From: an uncultured Atopobiaceae bacterium
Lineage (GTDB): Bacteria; Actinomycetota; Coriobacteriia; Coriobacteriales; Atopobiaceae
Direction: 5' to 3'
Length of the DNA stretch: 64,000 nucleotides
NCBI GenBank assembly: GCA_944320975.1
Contig: CALUJM010000008.1
Location: 1-64,000 of the forward strand
Both the position numbers and the translations under genes were made by a program. Shown in pieces: positions 23,059 to 34,307 of the stretch (position 1 is its first letter; each line of letters begins with the position of its first letter). Under the pieces are notes generated by a model. The model did no database searches. It was given only the letters and a program-made list of their open reading frames with translations, and had not been told where the DNA came from.

Positions 23059-24772
23059 GCGTGAGAAGAGCGTCAACTCGCTCGAGGGGCCGCTCACCGA
23101 GGTCTCGGCGGAGTTTCCCGAGCGCCACATCCTCGTCAAGTGCCCCGGGTGCCGTCGCGTGATCGACCAGGCCAAGCTGGACGAGAACCTCGAGGTCTGC
23201 CCGCGCTGCGGCCGGCACCTGCGCGTCTCCGGCCGCAAGCGCATGCGCATGACCGTCGACGCCGGCTCGTTCCAGGAGTGGGACCGCGAGCTCGCCGCCA
23301 CGGACTTCCTCGAGTTCCCGGGCTACGCCGAGAAGCTCGAGGCGGCGCGCGAGAAGAGCCACGAGGCCGACGCCGTCGTCTGCGGGCGCGGCGCCATCGG
23401 CGGCCACGAGTGCGCCCTGTTCTTCATGAACGCCGACTTCATGATGGGCTCGATGGGCTCGGTCGTGGGCGAGAAGATCACGCGCACCTTCGAGCGCGCC
23501 ACCGAGCTCGGGCTGCCCGTCGTGGGCTTCACCGTCTCCGGCGGCGCGCGCATGCAGGAGGGCACGACCTCCCTCATGCAGATGGCCAAGGTCTCCGCGG
23601 CGGTGCGCCGCCACTCCGAGGCCGGCCTGCTCTACCTGACCGTCCTCACCGACCCCACCACCGGCGGCGTCACCGCGAGCTTTGCGATGGAGGGCGACGT
23701 CATCCTCGCCGAGCCGGGCGCCCTGGTGGCCTTCGCCGGTCCGCGCGTGATCGAGCAGACCACCCACAAGCGCCTGCCCAACGGCTTCCAGCGCTCCGAG
23801 TTCCTGCTGGAGCACGGCTTCTGCGACCTTATCGTCGAGCGCAAGGACATGGCAGCGACCCTCGCCGAGCTTCTCGCCCTCCACAAGGGCGTCGCCCCGG
23901 CGCCGGGGTCCCCGCACGCGCTCTCCCACGAGGAGCCCCGCGGCCGCCGCGGCGCGCGCCCGAAGCGCGCCCCCGAGCCCGAGAGCGCCTACGACATCGT
24001 CAAGCTCACGCGCTCCACGGACCGCGCGACCGCCCTCGAGCTCCTCGAGCGCGGGCTCGACGGCTTCATCGAGCTGCACGGCGACCGCCTGTTCGCCGAC
24101 GACGCCGCCGTCGTTGCCGGTATCGGCTGGAAGGGCGGGCGCGTGCTCACGGTCGTGGCCATCGAGCGCGGCAACACCACCAAGGAGCGCGTGCGCCGCA
24201 ACTTCGGCATGGCCCACCCCGAGGGCTACCGCAAGGCCCAGCGCCTCATGCGCCAGGCCGAGAAGTTCCGCCGCCCCGTGCTCTGCCTCGTGGACACCTC
24301 GGGCGCGTACTGCGGCATCGGCGCCGAGGAGCGCGGCCAAGGCGAGGCCATCGCGTCGAGCCTGGTCGAGATGAGCGGCCTTGAGACCCCCATCGTCAGC
24401 GTCGTGGTGGGGGAGGGCGGCTCGGGCGGCGCGCTGGCGCTGGCCGTGGCCGACCGCGTCTACATGCTCGGGAGCGCCGCGTACTCCGTGGTGAGCCCCG
24501 AGGGCTGCGCCTCGATCCTGTGGAAGGACACCAAGCGCGCCGACGAGGCCGCCGCCGCCCTGCGCATCACCGCCGCCGACCTCGCCGAGCTGGGGATCGT
24601 GGACGGCGTCATCTCCGACTTCGGCCTCACCCACGCCGAGATCGCCCACGACCTCATGCGCGAGGTCGAGCTCGCCCTCGACGAGCTCTCCGGCCGCTCC
24701 GCCGACGAGCTGGTGGCCGGCCGTTACGACAAGTTCCGTGCAATGGGAGGAAATCGCATATGCTCTCGATAG
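23051..24772 (+). CDS. accDA: Acetyl-CoA carboxylase carboxyltransferase, fused beta-alpha (AccD-AccA)
   Basis: 573 residues, two subunits joined in one chain. Residues 1-285 are AccD: the zinc ribbon C31/C34/C50/C53, then the crotonase-like core (GSMGSVVGEKI, TVSGGARMQEG, PTTGGVTASFAMEGD). A proline/arginine-rich linker at about 285-315 joins AccA (YDIVKLTRS, ELHGDRLFADD, RNFGMAHPEGYRKA, GIGAEERGQGEAIA, GEGGSGGALALAVADRV, SPEGCASILWKD). E. coli encodes the two on separate genes. The AccA part lacks the usual N-terminal ~60 residues. It ends inside degV with a 13-bp overlap. Confidence 0.95.
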   Translation: MSKREKSVNSLEGPLTEVSAEFPERHILVKCPGCRRVIDQAKLDENLEVCPRCGRHLRVSGRKRMRMTVDAGSFQEWDRELAATDFLEFPGYAEKLEAAREKSHEADAVVCGRGAIGGHECALFFMNADFMMGSMGSVVGEKITRTFERATELGLPVVGFTVSGGARMQEGTTSLMQMAKVSAAVRRHSEAGLLYLTVLTDPTTGGVTASFAMEGDVILAEPGALVAFAGPRVIEQTTHKRLPNGFQRSEFLLEHGFCDLIVERKDMAATLAELLALHKGVAPAPGSPHALSHEEPRGRRGARPKRAPEPESAYDIVKLTRSTDRATALELLERGLDGFIELHGDRLFADDAAVVAGIGWKGGRVLTVVAIERGNTTKERVRRNFGMAHPEGYRKAQRLMRQAEKFRRPVLCLVDTSGAYCGIGAEERGQGEAIASSLVEMSGLETPIVSVVVGEGGSGGALALAVADRVYMLGSAAYSVVSPEGCASILWKDTKRADEAAAALRITAADLAELGIVDGVISDFGLTHAEIAHDLMREVELALDELSGRSADELVAGRYDKFRAMGGNRICSR

Positions 24773-25578
24773 TCACTGACTCCACCTGCGGCCTCACGCG
24801 CGTCGAGGCCGAGGAGCTCGGCGTCACCGTCGTGCCCATGACCTACACCGTCGACGCCACCTGGCACGAGGAGGGCTTCGTCGGCGAGAACGGCGACTAC
24901 GGCGAGCTCTTCTCGTCCGGCGTCCACGTGGCCACCCACGCGGTGCGCACCTCCGTGTTCGAGAAGGTCTTCCGCGAGCGGCTCGACGCGGGCGACGACG
25001 TGCTCTGCGTCACGATCTCGTCGCGCCTCTCGGGCGCGTTCCGCAGCGCCGAGGATGCGGCCACCCACGTGGCGAGCGACCGCGTGGCGGTCCTGGACTC
25101 CTGGGTCACGGCCGGCGCGCTCGAGTTCCTCGTGCGCCGCGCGCGCACCCTGGCCGACGGCGGCTGCTCCCTCGAGGAGGTGGTGTCGGACCTGACCAAG
25201 CTGCGCCAGGACACCCGCATCGTCTTCAGCGTGCCCGACATGGCGGCGCTCTCCCGCAGCGGCCGGCTCGGGGCCATCCGCCGCGCGGTGGCGACCAAGC
25301 TCAACCGCTATCCCGTGATGCGCCTCGCCGAGGGCGGCATCGAGCAGTTCGAGGACGGCCGCGGCGCGCGCGGCATGGCCGTCGCGATGTCCGAGCAGGT
25401 GCCCGACGGCACCACCGACATGGTGGTCTCCCACTTCGGGCCGCGCGGCGTCGAGGCGCGCGAGGTCTTTCTCGCCGCGCGCTCGCGCTTCCCGGAGGCC
25501 CGCATACGAGTGAAGGACGGCGGCCCGGTCCTGGCCGAGCACCTCGGCCTCGGCGCCGTGGGCCTCTCCTGGGCGTAA
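24760..25578 (+). CDS. DegV-family fatty-acid-binding protein (FakB-like)
   Basis: 272 residues. It starts SIVTDSTCGLTRVEAEELGVTVVPM, the hallmark of DegV proteins, which bind a fatty acid and, as FakB, present it to the FakA kinase. The conserved ISSRLSGAFRSAE and the RLG motif near SRSGRLGAIRRAVA are present. GGGAGG at 24745 and the ATG at 24760 overlap the end of accDA, so it is co-translated with the fatty-acid operon. That fits uptake or recycling of fatty acids. The kinase partner is not in the window. Confidence 0.9.
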   Translation: MLSIVTDSTCGLTRVEAEELGVTVVPMTYTVDATWHEEGFVGENGDYGELFSSGVHVATHAVRTSVFEKVFRERLDAGDDVLCVTISSRLSGAFRSAEDAATHVASDRVAVLDSWVTAGALEFLVRRARTLADGGCSLEEVVSDLTKLRQDTRIVFSVPDMAALSRSGRLGAIRRAVATKLNRYPVMRLAEGGIEQFEDGRGARGMAVAMSEQVPDGTTDMVVSHFGPRGVEAREVFLAARSRFPEARIRVKDGGPVLAEHLGLGAVGLSWA

Positions 25579-25590
25579 GGTTTCGTCGCG

Positions 25591-25625
25591 TTCCCGCACC
25601 ACAACGGTTGAGGTGCGGGATTTCG
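25591..25625 (+). terminator. Possible terminator of the fatty-acid operon
   Basis: CCCGCACC (25593-25600) pairs perfectly with GGTGCGGG (25612-25619), but is followed only by ATTTCG. The word GTCGCGTTYCCGCACC is repeated 50 bp later. Confidence 0.35.
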
Positions 25626-25669
25626 ACGCTCCCGGCCCCAGAACCGTCGCGTTTCCGCACCCTTTTCAA

Positions 25670-25945
25670 AAACGGCCGAGAAGCGCGGCGCATGGAGCCG
25701 CGGAACAGGCGAGAAGAACGCACTTCTCGCCAACGCGCGAGAATGCGCCCGCACTCATGAGTGCGGGCATCGAGTGCGGGCAAAAATGCCGAGAAGGACC
25801 AGCGAGTGCGAGGTTCTTCTCGGCATTTGTCGCTGAGTGCACGCAACAAGTGCGGTCTGGCCCGCACTCATGGGTGCGGGCACCAAGTGCGGGCATCGGG
25901 TGCGCGGAGCGGGCGAGAAGAACGTCCTTCTCGCCCGCGTGTGCA
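25670..25945. repeat. AGTGCGGG/GAGAAG word array upstream of the str operon
   Basis: Dense array of the same words as at 4458, including a perfect 22-bp palindrome (25748-25769, centre CTCATGAG). A hairpin GCGGGCGAGAAG (25909-25920) / CTTCTCGCCCGC (25927-25938) closes it. A third pair, AATGCCGAGAAG with CTTCTCGGCATT, lies near 25788-25829. No gene is seen in the 25579-26099 gap. Confidence 0.75.
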
Positions 25946-25982
25946 TATCGTGAAGGATGGATACGCCCGGGTCCGTGGCGTT

Positions 25983-26011
25983 TTGACAACAGCTGTGCGG
26001 ACGCGTAGAGT
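25983..26011 (+). promoter_or_regulatory. Promoter of the str operon
   Basis: Perfect TTGACA (25983-25988), 17-bp spacer and TAGAGT (26006-26011). It is about 90 bp before rpsL and directly downstream of the repeat array. Confidence 0.75.
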
Positions 26012-26099
26012 TCAACGTCGCGTCAATCCGGGGCAGAGGTGCTGCTCGGCCCTTGAATACATCAAACAGGCACGTCGATAGGTATAGAAGGAGAGAACT

Positions 26100-26471
26100 T
26101 TGCCTACTATCAACCAGCTCGTTCGCAACGGACGCATGAGCGTCAAGTCGAAGTCCAAGAACGCAGCCCTGCAGCACAACCCCCAGAAGCGCGGCGTGTG
26201 CACCCGCGTCTTCACCACCACCCCCAAGAAGCCGAACTCCGCCCTGCGCAAGGTCGCCCGTGTGCGCCTCGTCAACGGCATCGAGGTCACGGCCTACATC
26301 CCCGGCGAGGGCCACAACCTCCAGGAGCACTCCATCGTCCTGATCCGCGGCGGCCGCGTGCGTGACCTCCCCGGTGTCCGCTACAAGATCATCCGTGGCG
26401 CCTACGACTGCGCCGCCGTGCAGAACCGCCAGAAGGCCCGTTCCCGCTACGGCACCAAGCGCCCCAAGTAG
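26100..26471 (+). CDS. rpsL: 30S ribosomal protein S12
   Basis: 123 residues, TTG start after AAGGAGAG. S12 monitors codon-anticodon pairing in the decoding centre. [12 protein letters not shown] has the wild-type K43. The second streptomycin hot spot reads [13 protein letters not shown]: residue 88 is R (codon CGT at 26361) where most bacteria have K. K88R is a classic streptomycin-resistance substitution in Mycobacterium tuberculosis. Whether R is normal in this lineage is not known to me. Confidence 0.97.
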   Translation: MPTINQLVRNGRMSVKSKSKNAALQHNPQKRGVCTRVFTTTPKKPNSALRKVARVRLVNGIEVTAYIPGEGHNLQEHSIVLIRGGRVRDLPGVRYKIIRGAYDCAAVQNRQKARSRYGTKRPK

Positions 26472-26511
26472 TCCGTCACGTAATCGCACCTTAGATCTGA
26501 GGAGATAGAAC

Positions 26512-26985
26512 ATGCCGCGTCGTGCATCTAAGACCCACCGTCGCGAGATTCAGCCGGATGCCGTCTACAACAACCGCCTCGTGACCCAGCTCATCAACAA
26601 GGTCCTCCTTGACGGCAAGAAGGCCACCGCCGAGCGCGTCGTCTACGGCGCCTTCGACATCGTCGCCGAGAAGTCCGGCGAGGACGCCCTCGCCGTCTTC
26701 AAGAAGGCCATGGACAACATCCGCCCGACCCTCGAGGTCAAGCCCAAGCGCGTCGGTGGCGCCACCTACCAGGTGCCCATGGAGGTCAACTCCCGCCGCG
26801 CCACCCAGCTCGCCATCCGCTGGATGGTCAACTTCTCCCGCGCCCGCAAGGAGAAGACCATGGCCGAGCGTCTTGCCAACGAGATCCTCGACGCCTCCAA
26901 CGGCGTCGGCGCGTCCGTGAAGCGTCGCGAGGACCTCTTCAAGATGGCCGAGGCCAACCGCGCCTTCTCTCACTACCGCTTCTAG
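26512..26985 (+). CDS. rpsG: 30S ribosomal protein S7
   Basis: 157 residues, normal. It nucleates assembly of the 30S head. It starts [37 protein letters not shown]; the beta-hairpin and C-terminal [12 protein letters not shown] are intact. CTGAGGAGATAG precedes the ATG. fusA follows after 24 bp. Confidence 0.97.
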   Translation: MPRRASKTHRREIQPDAVYNNRLVTQLINKVLLDGKKATAERVVYGAFDIVAEKSGEDALAVFKKAMDNIRPTLEVKPKRVGGATYQVPMEVNSRRATQLAIRWMVNFSRARKEKTMAERLANEILDASNGVGASVKRREDLFKMAEANRAFSHYRF

Positions 26986-27009
26986 TCCGCGAGACCGAGG
27001 AGAAGCAAC

Positions 27010-29106
<2,097 letters not shown>

Positions 29107-29145
29107 GTCAACGACCACGAGCCCTAGCTCATTTGGAGGTATACA

Positions 29146-29454
29146 GTGTCAAGCCAGAAGATCAGGATTCGCCTCAAGGGCTACGACCACGAGGTCGTTG
29201 ATCAGTCCGCGAAGCTCATCGTCGACACCGCGCAGAAGACCGGCGCCCGCGTGTCCGGCCCCATCCCCCTGCCCACCGAGCGCAACCTCTACACGGTCAT
29301 CCGCTCGCCGCACAAGGACAAGGACTCCCGCGAGCAGTTCGAGATGCGCACCCACAAGCGCCTCATCGACATCCTCGACCCCTCGCCCTCCACGGTCGAC
29401 TCGCTCATGCGCCTCGACCTGCCGGCCGGCGTTGACATCGAGATCAAGCTCTAA
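29146..29454 (+). CDS. rpsJ: 30S ribosomal protein S10
   Basis: 102 residues, GTG start after TTTGGAGG. It is also the NusE antitermination partner of Nus[29 protein letters not shown] and [30 protein letters not shown] are typical. Normally it heads the S10 operon with rplC. Here it closes the str operon and a terminator follows; rplC lies 2 kb away behind two metabolic genes. Confidence 0.97.
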   Translation: MSSQKIRIRLKGYDHEVVDQSAKLIVDTAQKTGARVSGPIPLPTERNLYTVIRSPHKDKDSREQFEMRTHKRLIDILDPSPSTVDSLMRLDLPAGVDIEIKL

Positions 29455-29473
29455 GCGCTAACGCACGGTTTGG

Positions 29474-29508
29474 GCGCCCTCGACCCCTTCGGGTCGAGGG
29501 CGCTTTTC
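29474..29508 (+). terminator. Rho-independent terminator of the str operon
   Basis: Perfect 13-bp stem GCGCCCTCGACCC (29474-29486) / GGGTCGAGGGCGC (29491-29503) with a CTTC loop and four T. Confidence 0.95.
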
Positions 29509-29559
29509 TGTTGCTACACGACGCCTCGTTCTTCTCGCTCTCCGCCCCACAAAGTCGCG

Positions 29560-29669
29560 TACGTCTGTACTTTACGTCTGCAAAGCGTCTACGCGCTGGA
29601 TGGGACGAGCGATCTACCTGCGGAAATGCTCTGCGACTCACAAGCCCAGTATATTAAAGTACAGACGTA
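29560..29669. repeat. CTGTACTTT stem-loop element, copy C
   Basis: Perfect 15-bp arms TACGTCTGTACTTTA (29560-29574) and TAAAGTACAGACGTA (29655-29669) enclose 80 nt. The interior ACCTGCGGAAAT matches the family core. Arm positions 3-5 differ from copies A and B yet stay paired, so the pairing itself appears conserved. The rest of the 29455-29781 gap holds the terminator and a GAGAAGGACG word at about 29749. Confidence 0.85.
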
Positions 29670-29781
29670 GCTAAGTTTGTTCAGGAGGGCGCGTGAAGGC
29701 GTGGGTTCCGGGCCCTGTAGCCAACCTGTAATCTACGGGCGCTAGTATGGCGAGAAGGACGTGCTGTTGGGAGGCTCTGCT

Positions 29782-30381
29782 ATGAACATCGTGTGCCTGG
29801 ACCTTGAGGGCGTGCTCGTGCCGGAGATCTGGATCGCGTTCGCTGGCGAGTCGGGCATTCCGGAGCTTCGCCGCACCACCCGTGACGAGCCGGACTACGA
29901 CAAGCTCATGGCGTTTCGCCTCGGCATTCTGCGCGAGCACGGTCTTGGCCTGCCCCAGATCCAGGACGTCATCTCCCGCATCGACCCGCTGCCCGGGGCG
30001 CGCGCGTTTCTCGACGCGCTGCGCGAGCGCACGCAGGTCGTCATCCTCTCCGACACCTTCGAGGAGTTCGCCCGCCCCCTCATGGCCAAGCTCGGCTGGC
30101 CCACGCTGCTGTGCAACTCCCTCGAGGTCGCGCCCACCGGTGAGATCCTTCGCCATCGCATGCGCTGCGAGAACTCCAAGCTCACGACCGTTCGCGCGCT
30201 CCAGTCCTGCGGCTATGAGACCATCGCGGCGGGCGATTCCTTCAACGACCTTGCGATGATTCGTGCGAGCAAGGCGGGCTTCCTCTTCAGGAGCACGGCC
30301 GCGATCCAGGAGGCCAACCCCGACCTTCCGGCGCTCGAGTCTTACGACGAGCTGCTCGCCGCCATCACGGAGGCGCTCTAG
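29782..30381 (+). CDS. thrH: ThrH-type phosphoserine phosphatase / homoserine phosphotransferase
   Basis: 199 residues, HAD superfamily. It opens NIVCLDLEGVLVPEIWIAFA, almost the same as Pseudomonas ThrH, with the DxE form of motif I (D7, E9). Motif II is VVILSDTFEEFARPLM and motif IV is IAAGDSFND. ThrH dephosphorylates phosphoserine and can move the phosphate to homoserine, linking serine and threonine synthesis. The length matches that family. A histidine phosphatase gene starts 1 bp after its stop. Confidence 0.88.
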   Translation: MNIVCLDLEGVLVPEIWIAFAGESGIPELRRTTRDEPDYDKLMAFRLGILREHGLGLPQIQDVISRIDPLPGARAFLDALRERTQVVILSDTFEEFARPLMAKLGWPTLLCNSLEVAPTGEILRHRMRCENSKLTTVRALQSCGYETIAAGDSFNDLAMIRASKAGFLFRSTAAIQEANPDLPALESYDELLAAITEAL

Positions 30382-30382
30382 C

Positions 30383-30994
30383 ATGTCGCGCCTCTACCTG
30401 CTCCGGCACGGTCAGACCCAGTACAACCTCCAGGGACGTGTCCAGGGCCACTGCGACTCGCCGCTTACCGAGCTCGGCGCGTCGCAGGCGCATGCGGCGG
30501 GCGCTTGGCTCGCAGCTCAGGGTGTGAGCTTCGAGAGGATTTTCTCGTCTCCGCTCGGGCGGGCGCTCGCCACGGCGGAGGTCGCGCGCGAGGAGCTGGC
30601 GGCGGCCGGTCTTCCCGCGCCGGCAGTCGAGCCCGTAGACGGCCTGATCGAGCGCAGTTACGGCCCCTTCGAGGGCGGGCCGGCCTCTGATGTCCCCGCC
30701 GAGCTCTGGGATCCCGGCGAGACGCTGGTGCCGTATGGCGGGGAGGGGAGCGCCGCGCTGCGGGAGCGCATCGTGGCCACGCTCACGGAGCTCATGGTCT
30801 CCTCTCGTGCGCAGACGGTGCTCGCGGTGAGCCACGGCTCGGCCACCCTGCAGTTCAAGCGCGCCTGGGAGCACGCGGCGCGCTGCCCGCAGGACGTCCA
30901 TCTCGGCAACTGCTGCGTGCTGGTCTTCGATTTCGACCCCGCCGCGCGCACGTTTGTATGCGAGCAGATCGTGAACCAGCGGCGTGACAATTAG
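30383..30994 (+). CDS. Histidine phosphatase family protein (phosphoglycerate mutase-like)
   Basis: 203 residues. The catalytic LLRHGQTQYNLQGRVQG carries the RHG phosphohistidine motif. The second histidine is in VLAVSHGSATLQ, and IERSYGPFEG supplies the acidic residue. It belongs to the cofactor-dependent mutase/GpmB-like branch, whose members are mostly broad phosphatases, so the substrate is unknown. It is in an operon with thrH. Its stop codon lies inside a palindrome of the GGACAG family. Confidence 0.85.
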   Translation: MSRLYLLRHGQTQYNLQGRVQGHCDSPLTELGASQAHAAGAWLAAQGVSFERIFSSPLGRALATAEVAREELAAAGLPAPAVEPVDGLIERSYGPFEGGPASDVPAELWDPGETLVPYGGEGSAALRERIVATLTELMVSSRAQTVLAVSHGSATLQFKRAWEHAARCPQDVHLGNCCVLVFDFDPAARTFVCEQIVNQRRDN

Positions 30995-31014
30995 GACAGG
31001 TTAAATTGTCACGC
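30982..31014. repeat. GTGACAATT palindrome overlapping a stop codon
   Basis: GCGTGACAATT (30982-30992) and AATTGTCACGC (31004-31014) form a perfect 11-bp stem around the loop AGGACAGGTTA. The GGACAGG loop and GTGACAA arm suggest a degenerate member of the GGGGACAG palindromes. It may help end the thrH transcript, although no T-run follows. Confidence 0.6.
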
Positions 31015-31019
31015 AGCCC

Positions 31020-31200
31020 GGCCCGGCCCGAACTCATAAGTGCGGTCGAGAAGTGCGGCCGTTTCGGGCCGGCATGCCCCTCAGGTGCGCCCGCCCTCTC
31101 GAGGGATGCCCCCAAGTGCGGGGAACGAGTGCGGCCCGGCCCGCACTCGATGCAAAGCCCAAGAAGCAAAACGGGCACCGAGAAGAACCTCGAGACCGTC
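31020..31200. repeat. AGTGCGGG/GAGAAG word array upstream of the S10 operon
   Basis: Contains CTCATAAGTGCGGTCGAGAA, CAAGTGCGGGG, CGAGTGCGGCC, CCGCACTCGATG and CACCGAGAAG: the same words as at 4458 and 25670. No gene is visible in the 30995-31436 gap. Confidence 0.7.
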
Positions 31201-31277
31201 GCGAGCGCCATAGGATACGCCCGGCAGCGCGGAAACTCGAGCCCCAGCTCAGACCCCACAAAACTTTTGCGGAGACA

Positions 31278-31306
31278 TTGTGAATTCGCCAAGGCGCGTG
31301 TAGACT
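31278..31306 (+). promoter_or_regulatory. Promoter of the S10 operon
   Basis: TTGTGA (31278-31283), 17-bp spacer, TAGACT (31301-31306). A leader of about 125 nt follows, with hairpins GCCCC-AAA-GGGGC (31341-31353) and GGGCG/CGCCC near 31384-31400 before the rplC start. Confidence 0.65.
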
Positions 31307-31436
31307 AGACAGGCTGCGCTAATGGGGACAGCTATGCCGAGCCCCAAAGGGGCAGCAGATACAGGACGTGGTCCGCTGGGGACGGGCGCAAGGGGCGCCC
31401 GAAATAGCCCATGACCACCGAGGGTTAGGAAAGAGC

Positions 31437-32057
31437 ATGGTCAGCACGATCCTTGGCCGCAAGCTTGGGATGACGCAGATCTGGGACGAGAACGACAACG
31501 TCGTGCCCGTCACCGTCATCCAGGCTGGCCCCTGCACTGTCTCGCAGGTCAAGACGAAGGCGACCGACGGCTACGACGCCGTCCAGATCGGCTTCGGAGA
31601 CATCTCCGCCAAGCACGTCAACAAGCCCATGGCCGGCCACTTCAAGGCCGCCGGCGTCGAGCCGATGCGCTACCTGCGCGAGGTCCGCGTCGAGAATGGC
31701 GAGGAGCACAAGACCGGCGACGTCGTGACCGTCGCTGACTTCGCCGACGTCAAGTCCGTCGACGTCATCGGCACCTCCAAGGGCAAGGGCTTCCAGGGCA
31801 CCGTCAAGCGCTGGAACTTCTCCCGCGGCCCCATGACCCACGGCTCCCGCAACCAGCGCCGTCCGGGCTCCATCGGCCAGTGCGCCTACCCCGCGCGCGT
31901 CCGCAAGGGCCTTCACATGTACGGCCACATGGGCGACGCTCGCGTGACGGTCAAGAACCTCAAGCTCGTCCGCATCGACGCCGAGCAGAACCTCATGCTC
32001 GTCAAGGGCGCTGTCCCCGGCGGCAAGAACGCTCTCGTCCAGATCCGCATGGCCTAA
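31437..32057 (+). CDS. rplC: 50S ribosomal protein L3
   Basis: 206 residues. It binds near the peptidyl-transferase centre. The start MVSTILGRKLGMTQIWDENDNVVPVTVI follows TTAGGAAAGAG. The central GTSKGKGFQGTVKRWNFSRG and THGSRNQRRPGSIG loop is the conserved extension that reaches the active centre. It is the first gene of this S10 operon because rpsJ has moved to the str operon. Confidence 0.96.
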   Translation: MVSTILGRKLGMTQIWDENDNVVPVTVIQAGPCTVSQVKTKATDGYDAVQIGFGDISAKHVNKPMAGHFKAAGVEPMRYLREVRVENGEEHKTGDVVTVADFADVKSVDVIGTSKGKGFQGTVKRWNFSRGPMTHGSRNQRRPGSIGQCAYPARVRKGLHMYGHMGDARVTVKNLKLVRIDAEQNLMLVKGAVPGGKNALVQIRMA

Positions 32058-32094
32058 GTGCCAGGTAAACTCTTAGGCTAACAAGGAGGACAGA

Positions 32095-32721
32095 ATGTCC
32101 AAGTACGCAATCAAGAACGCTGAGGGGGCCCAGGTCGCCGAGACCGAGCTCGCCGACGGCGTCTTCGGCATCGAGCCGAACATCCCCGTTGTCCACCAGG
32201 CCGTGGTTGCCATCGAGAGCTGCGCTCGCCAGGGCACCCACTCCGTGAAGAACCGCCACGAGGTCTCCGGCGGCGGCGTCAAGCCCTATCGCCAGAAGGG
32301 CACCGGCCGCGCTCGCCAGGGCTCCATCCGCGCTGGTCAGTGGACCGGCGGCGGCGTGATCTTCGGGCCCACCCCGCGCAGCCACGCCAAGCGCATCAAC
32401 AACAAGATGGTCAAGCTGGCCATGCGCTCGGTCCTCTCCGGCAAGGTCGCCGACGGCGAGCTCGTCCTCGTCGACAGCCTGCCCTTCGAGAAGCCCTCGA
32501 CCAAGCAGGCCGTGGCCCTTCTCGCCGCCCTGGGCATCGCCGAGAAGCGCGTGACCGTCGTCGTCTCCGACGATGACGTCAACGCCTACCTCTCGTTCCG
32601 CAACCTCCAGAAGGTCAACGTGATCGGCGTCTCCGAGGCCAACACCCGCAACCTCATCGACAACGGCGCCCTCGTGATGACCCCCGACACCGCGAAGAAG
32701 CTCGAGGAGGTGCTCGCATAA
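32095..32721 (+). CDS. rplD: 50S ribosomal protein L4
   Basis: 208 residues. It lines the exit tunnel; the loop KPYRQKGTGRARQGSIRAGQ includes the macrolide-contact segment in wild-type form. Start after CAAGGAGGACAG. The TAATGA stop/start overlaps rplW by 1 bp. Confidence 0.96.
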   Translation: MSKYAIKNAEGAQVAETELADGVFGIEPNIPVVHQAVVAIESCARQGTHSVKNRHEVSGGGVKPYRQKGTGRARQGSIRAGQWTGGGVIFGPTPRSHAKRINNKMVKLAMRSVLSGKVADGELVLVDSLPFEKPSTKQAVALLAALGIAEKRVTVVVSDDDVNAYLSFRNLQKVNVIGVSEANTRNLIDNGALVMTPDTAKKLEEVLA

Positions 32722-33023
32722 TGAACTCCGTCTACAACGTGATCATCCGCCCGATCGTCTCCGAGCGTTCCTTCGACCTCATGGAGCAGGGCAAGTACAC
32801 GTTCGAGGTGGCCAAGAACGCTCCCAAGGAGGAGATCGCCGCCGCCGTTGAGAAGCTCTTCAACGTGCACGTGGTCAAGGTCAACACCATGAACGTCTCC
32901 GGCAAGAAGAAGCGCGTCCGCTATCAGAACCCCGGCACCACGCGCTCCTGGAAGAAGGCCGTCGTGACCCTCGCCGCCGGCGAGACGATCGAGATCTTCG
33001 GCAGCCAGCAGGCCGCCGAGTAG
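32721..33023 (+). CDS. rplW: 50S ribosomal protein L23
   Basis: 100 residues. It sits at the tunnel exit and docks trigger factor and SRP. IIRPIVSERSFDLMEQGKYTFEVAKNAPKEEI and VKKVNTMNVSGKKKRV-type basic loop residues (here VVKVNTMNVSGKKKRVRYQ) are normal. The 140-bp gap to rplB holds no gene, only a short GC-rich leader. Confidence 0.95.
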   Translation: MNSVYNVIIRPIVSERSFDLMEQGKYTFEVAKNAPKEEIAAAVEKLFNVHVVKVNTMNVSGKKKRVRYQNPGTTRSWKKAVVTLAAGETIEIFGSQQAAE

Positions 33024-33163
33024 CTTCGGCACCCCGCCCGCGCCTCCAAACGGAGGCCGGGCTCTTATGCCGCGCATGATGGATACGCGCGGTACCGTGG
33101 TAATCCGGTGTCGCCCGCCACTCCCTGAGCGGGACGGCCAACGGAAAAGAAGGGAAAGAGTCA

Positions 33164-34000
<837 letters not shown>

Positions 34001-34030
34001 TCGCAACACGAGTAGTAGGAGATAGAAAGC

Positions 34031-34291
34031 ATGAGCAGAAGTCTCAAGAAGGGCCCGTTCGTGGAGACTCGCCTCCTCGCGCGTGTCGCCGCTCAGAACG
34101 AGGCCGGCACCAAGGAGGTCATCAAGACCTGGTCGCGCTCCTCGACCATCTTCCCCGAGATGGTCGGTCACACGATCGCCGTTCACGACGGCCGCAAGCA
34201 CGTGCCCGTGTACGTCACCGAGTCCATGGTCGGGCACAAGCTGGGCGAGTTCGCCCCCACCCGCACCTTCCGTGGTCACAAGGAAAAGTAG
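34031..34291 (+). CDS. rpsS: 30S ribosomal protein S19
   Basis: 86 residues, slightly short of the common 92-93. [17 protein letters not shown] and [25 protein letters not shown] are typical. The basic C-terminal tail ends GHKEK. The start follows TAGGAGATAG. Confidence 0.96.
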   Translation: MSRSLKKGPFVETRLLARVAAQNEAGTKEVIKTWSRSSTIFPEMVGHTIAVHDGRKHVPVYVTESMVGHKLGEFAPTRTFRGHKEK

Positions 34292-34307
34292 GGGGTAGGG
34301 AGTTAAC

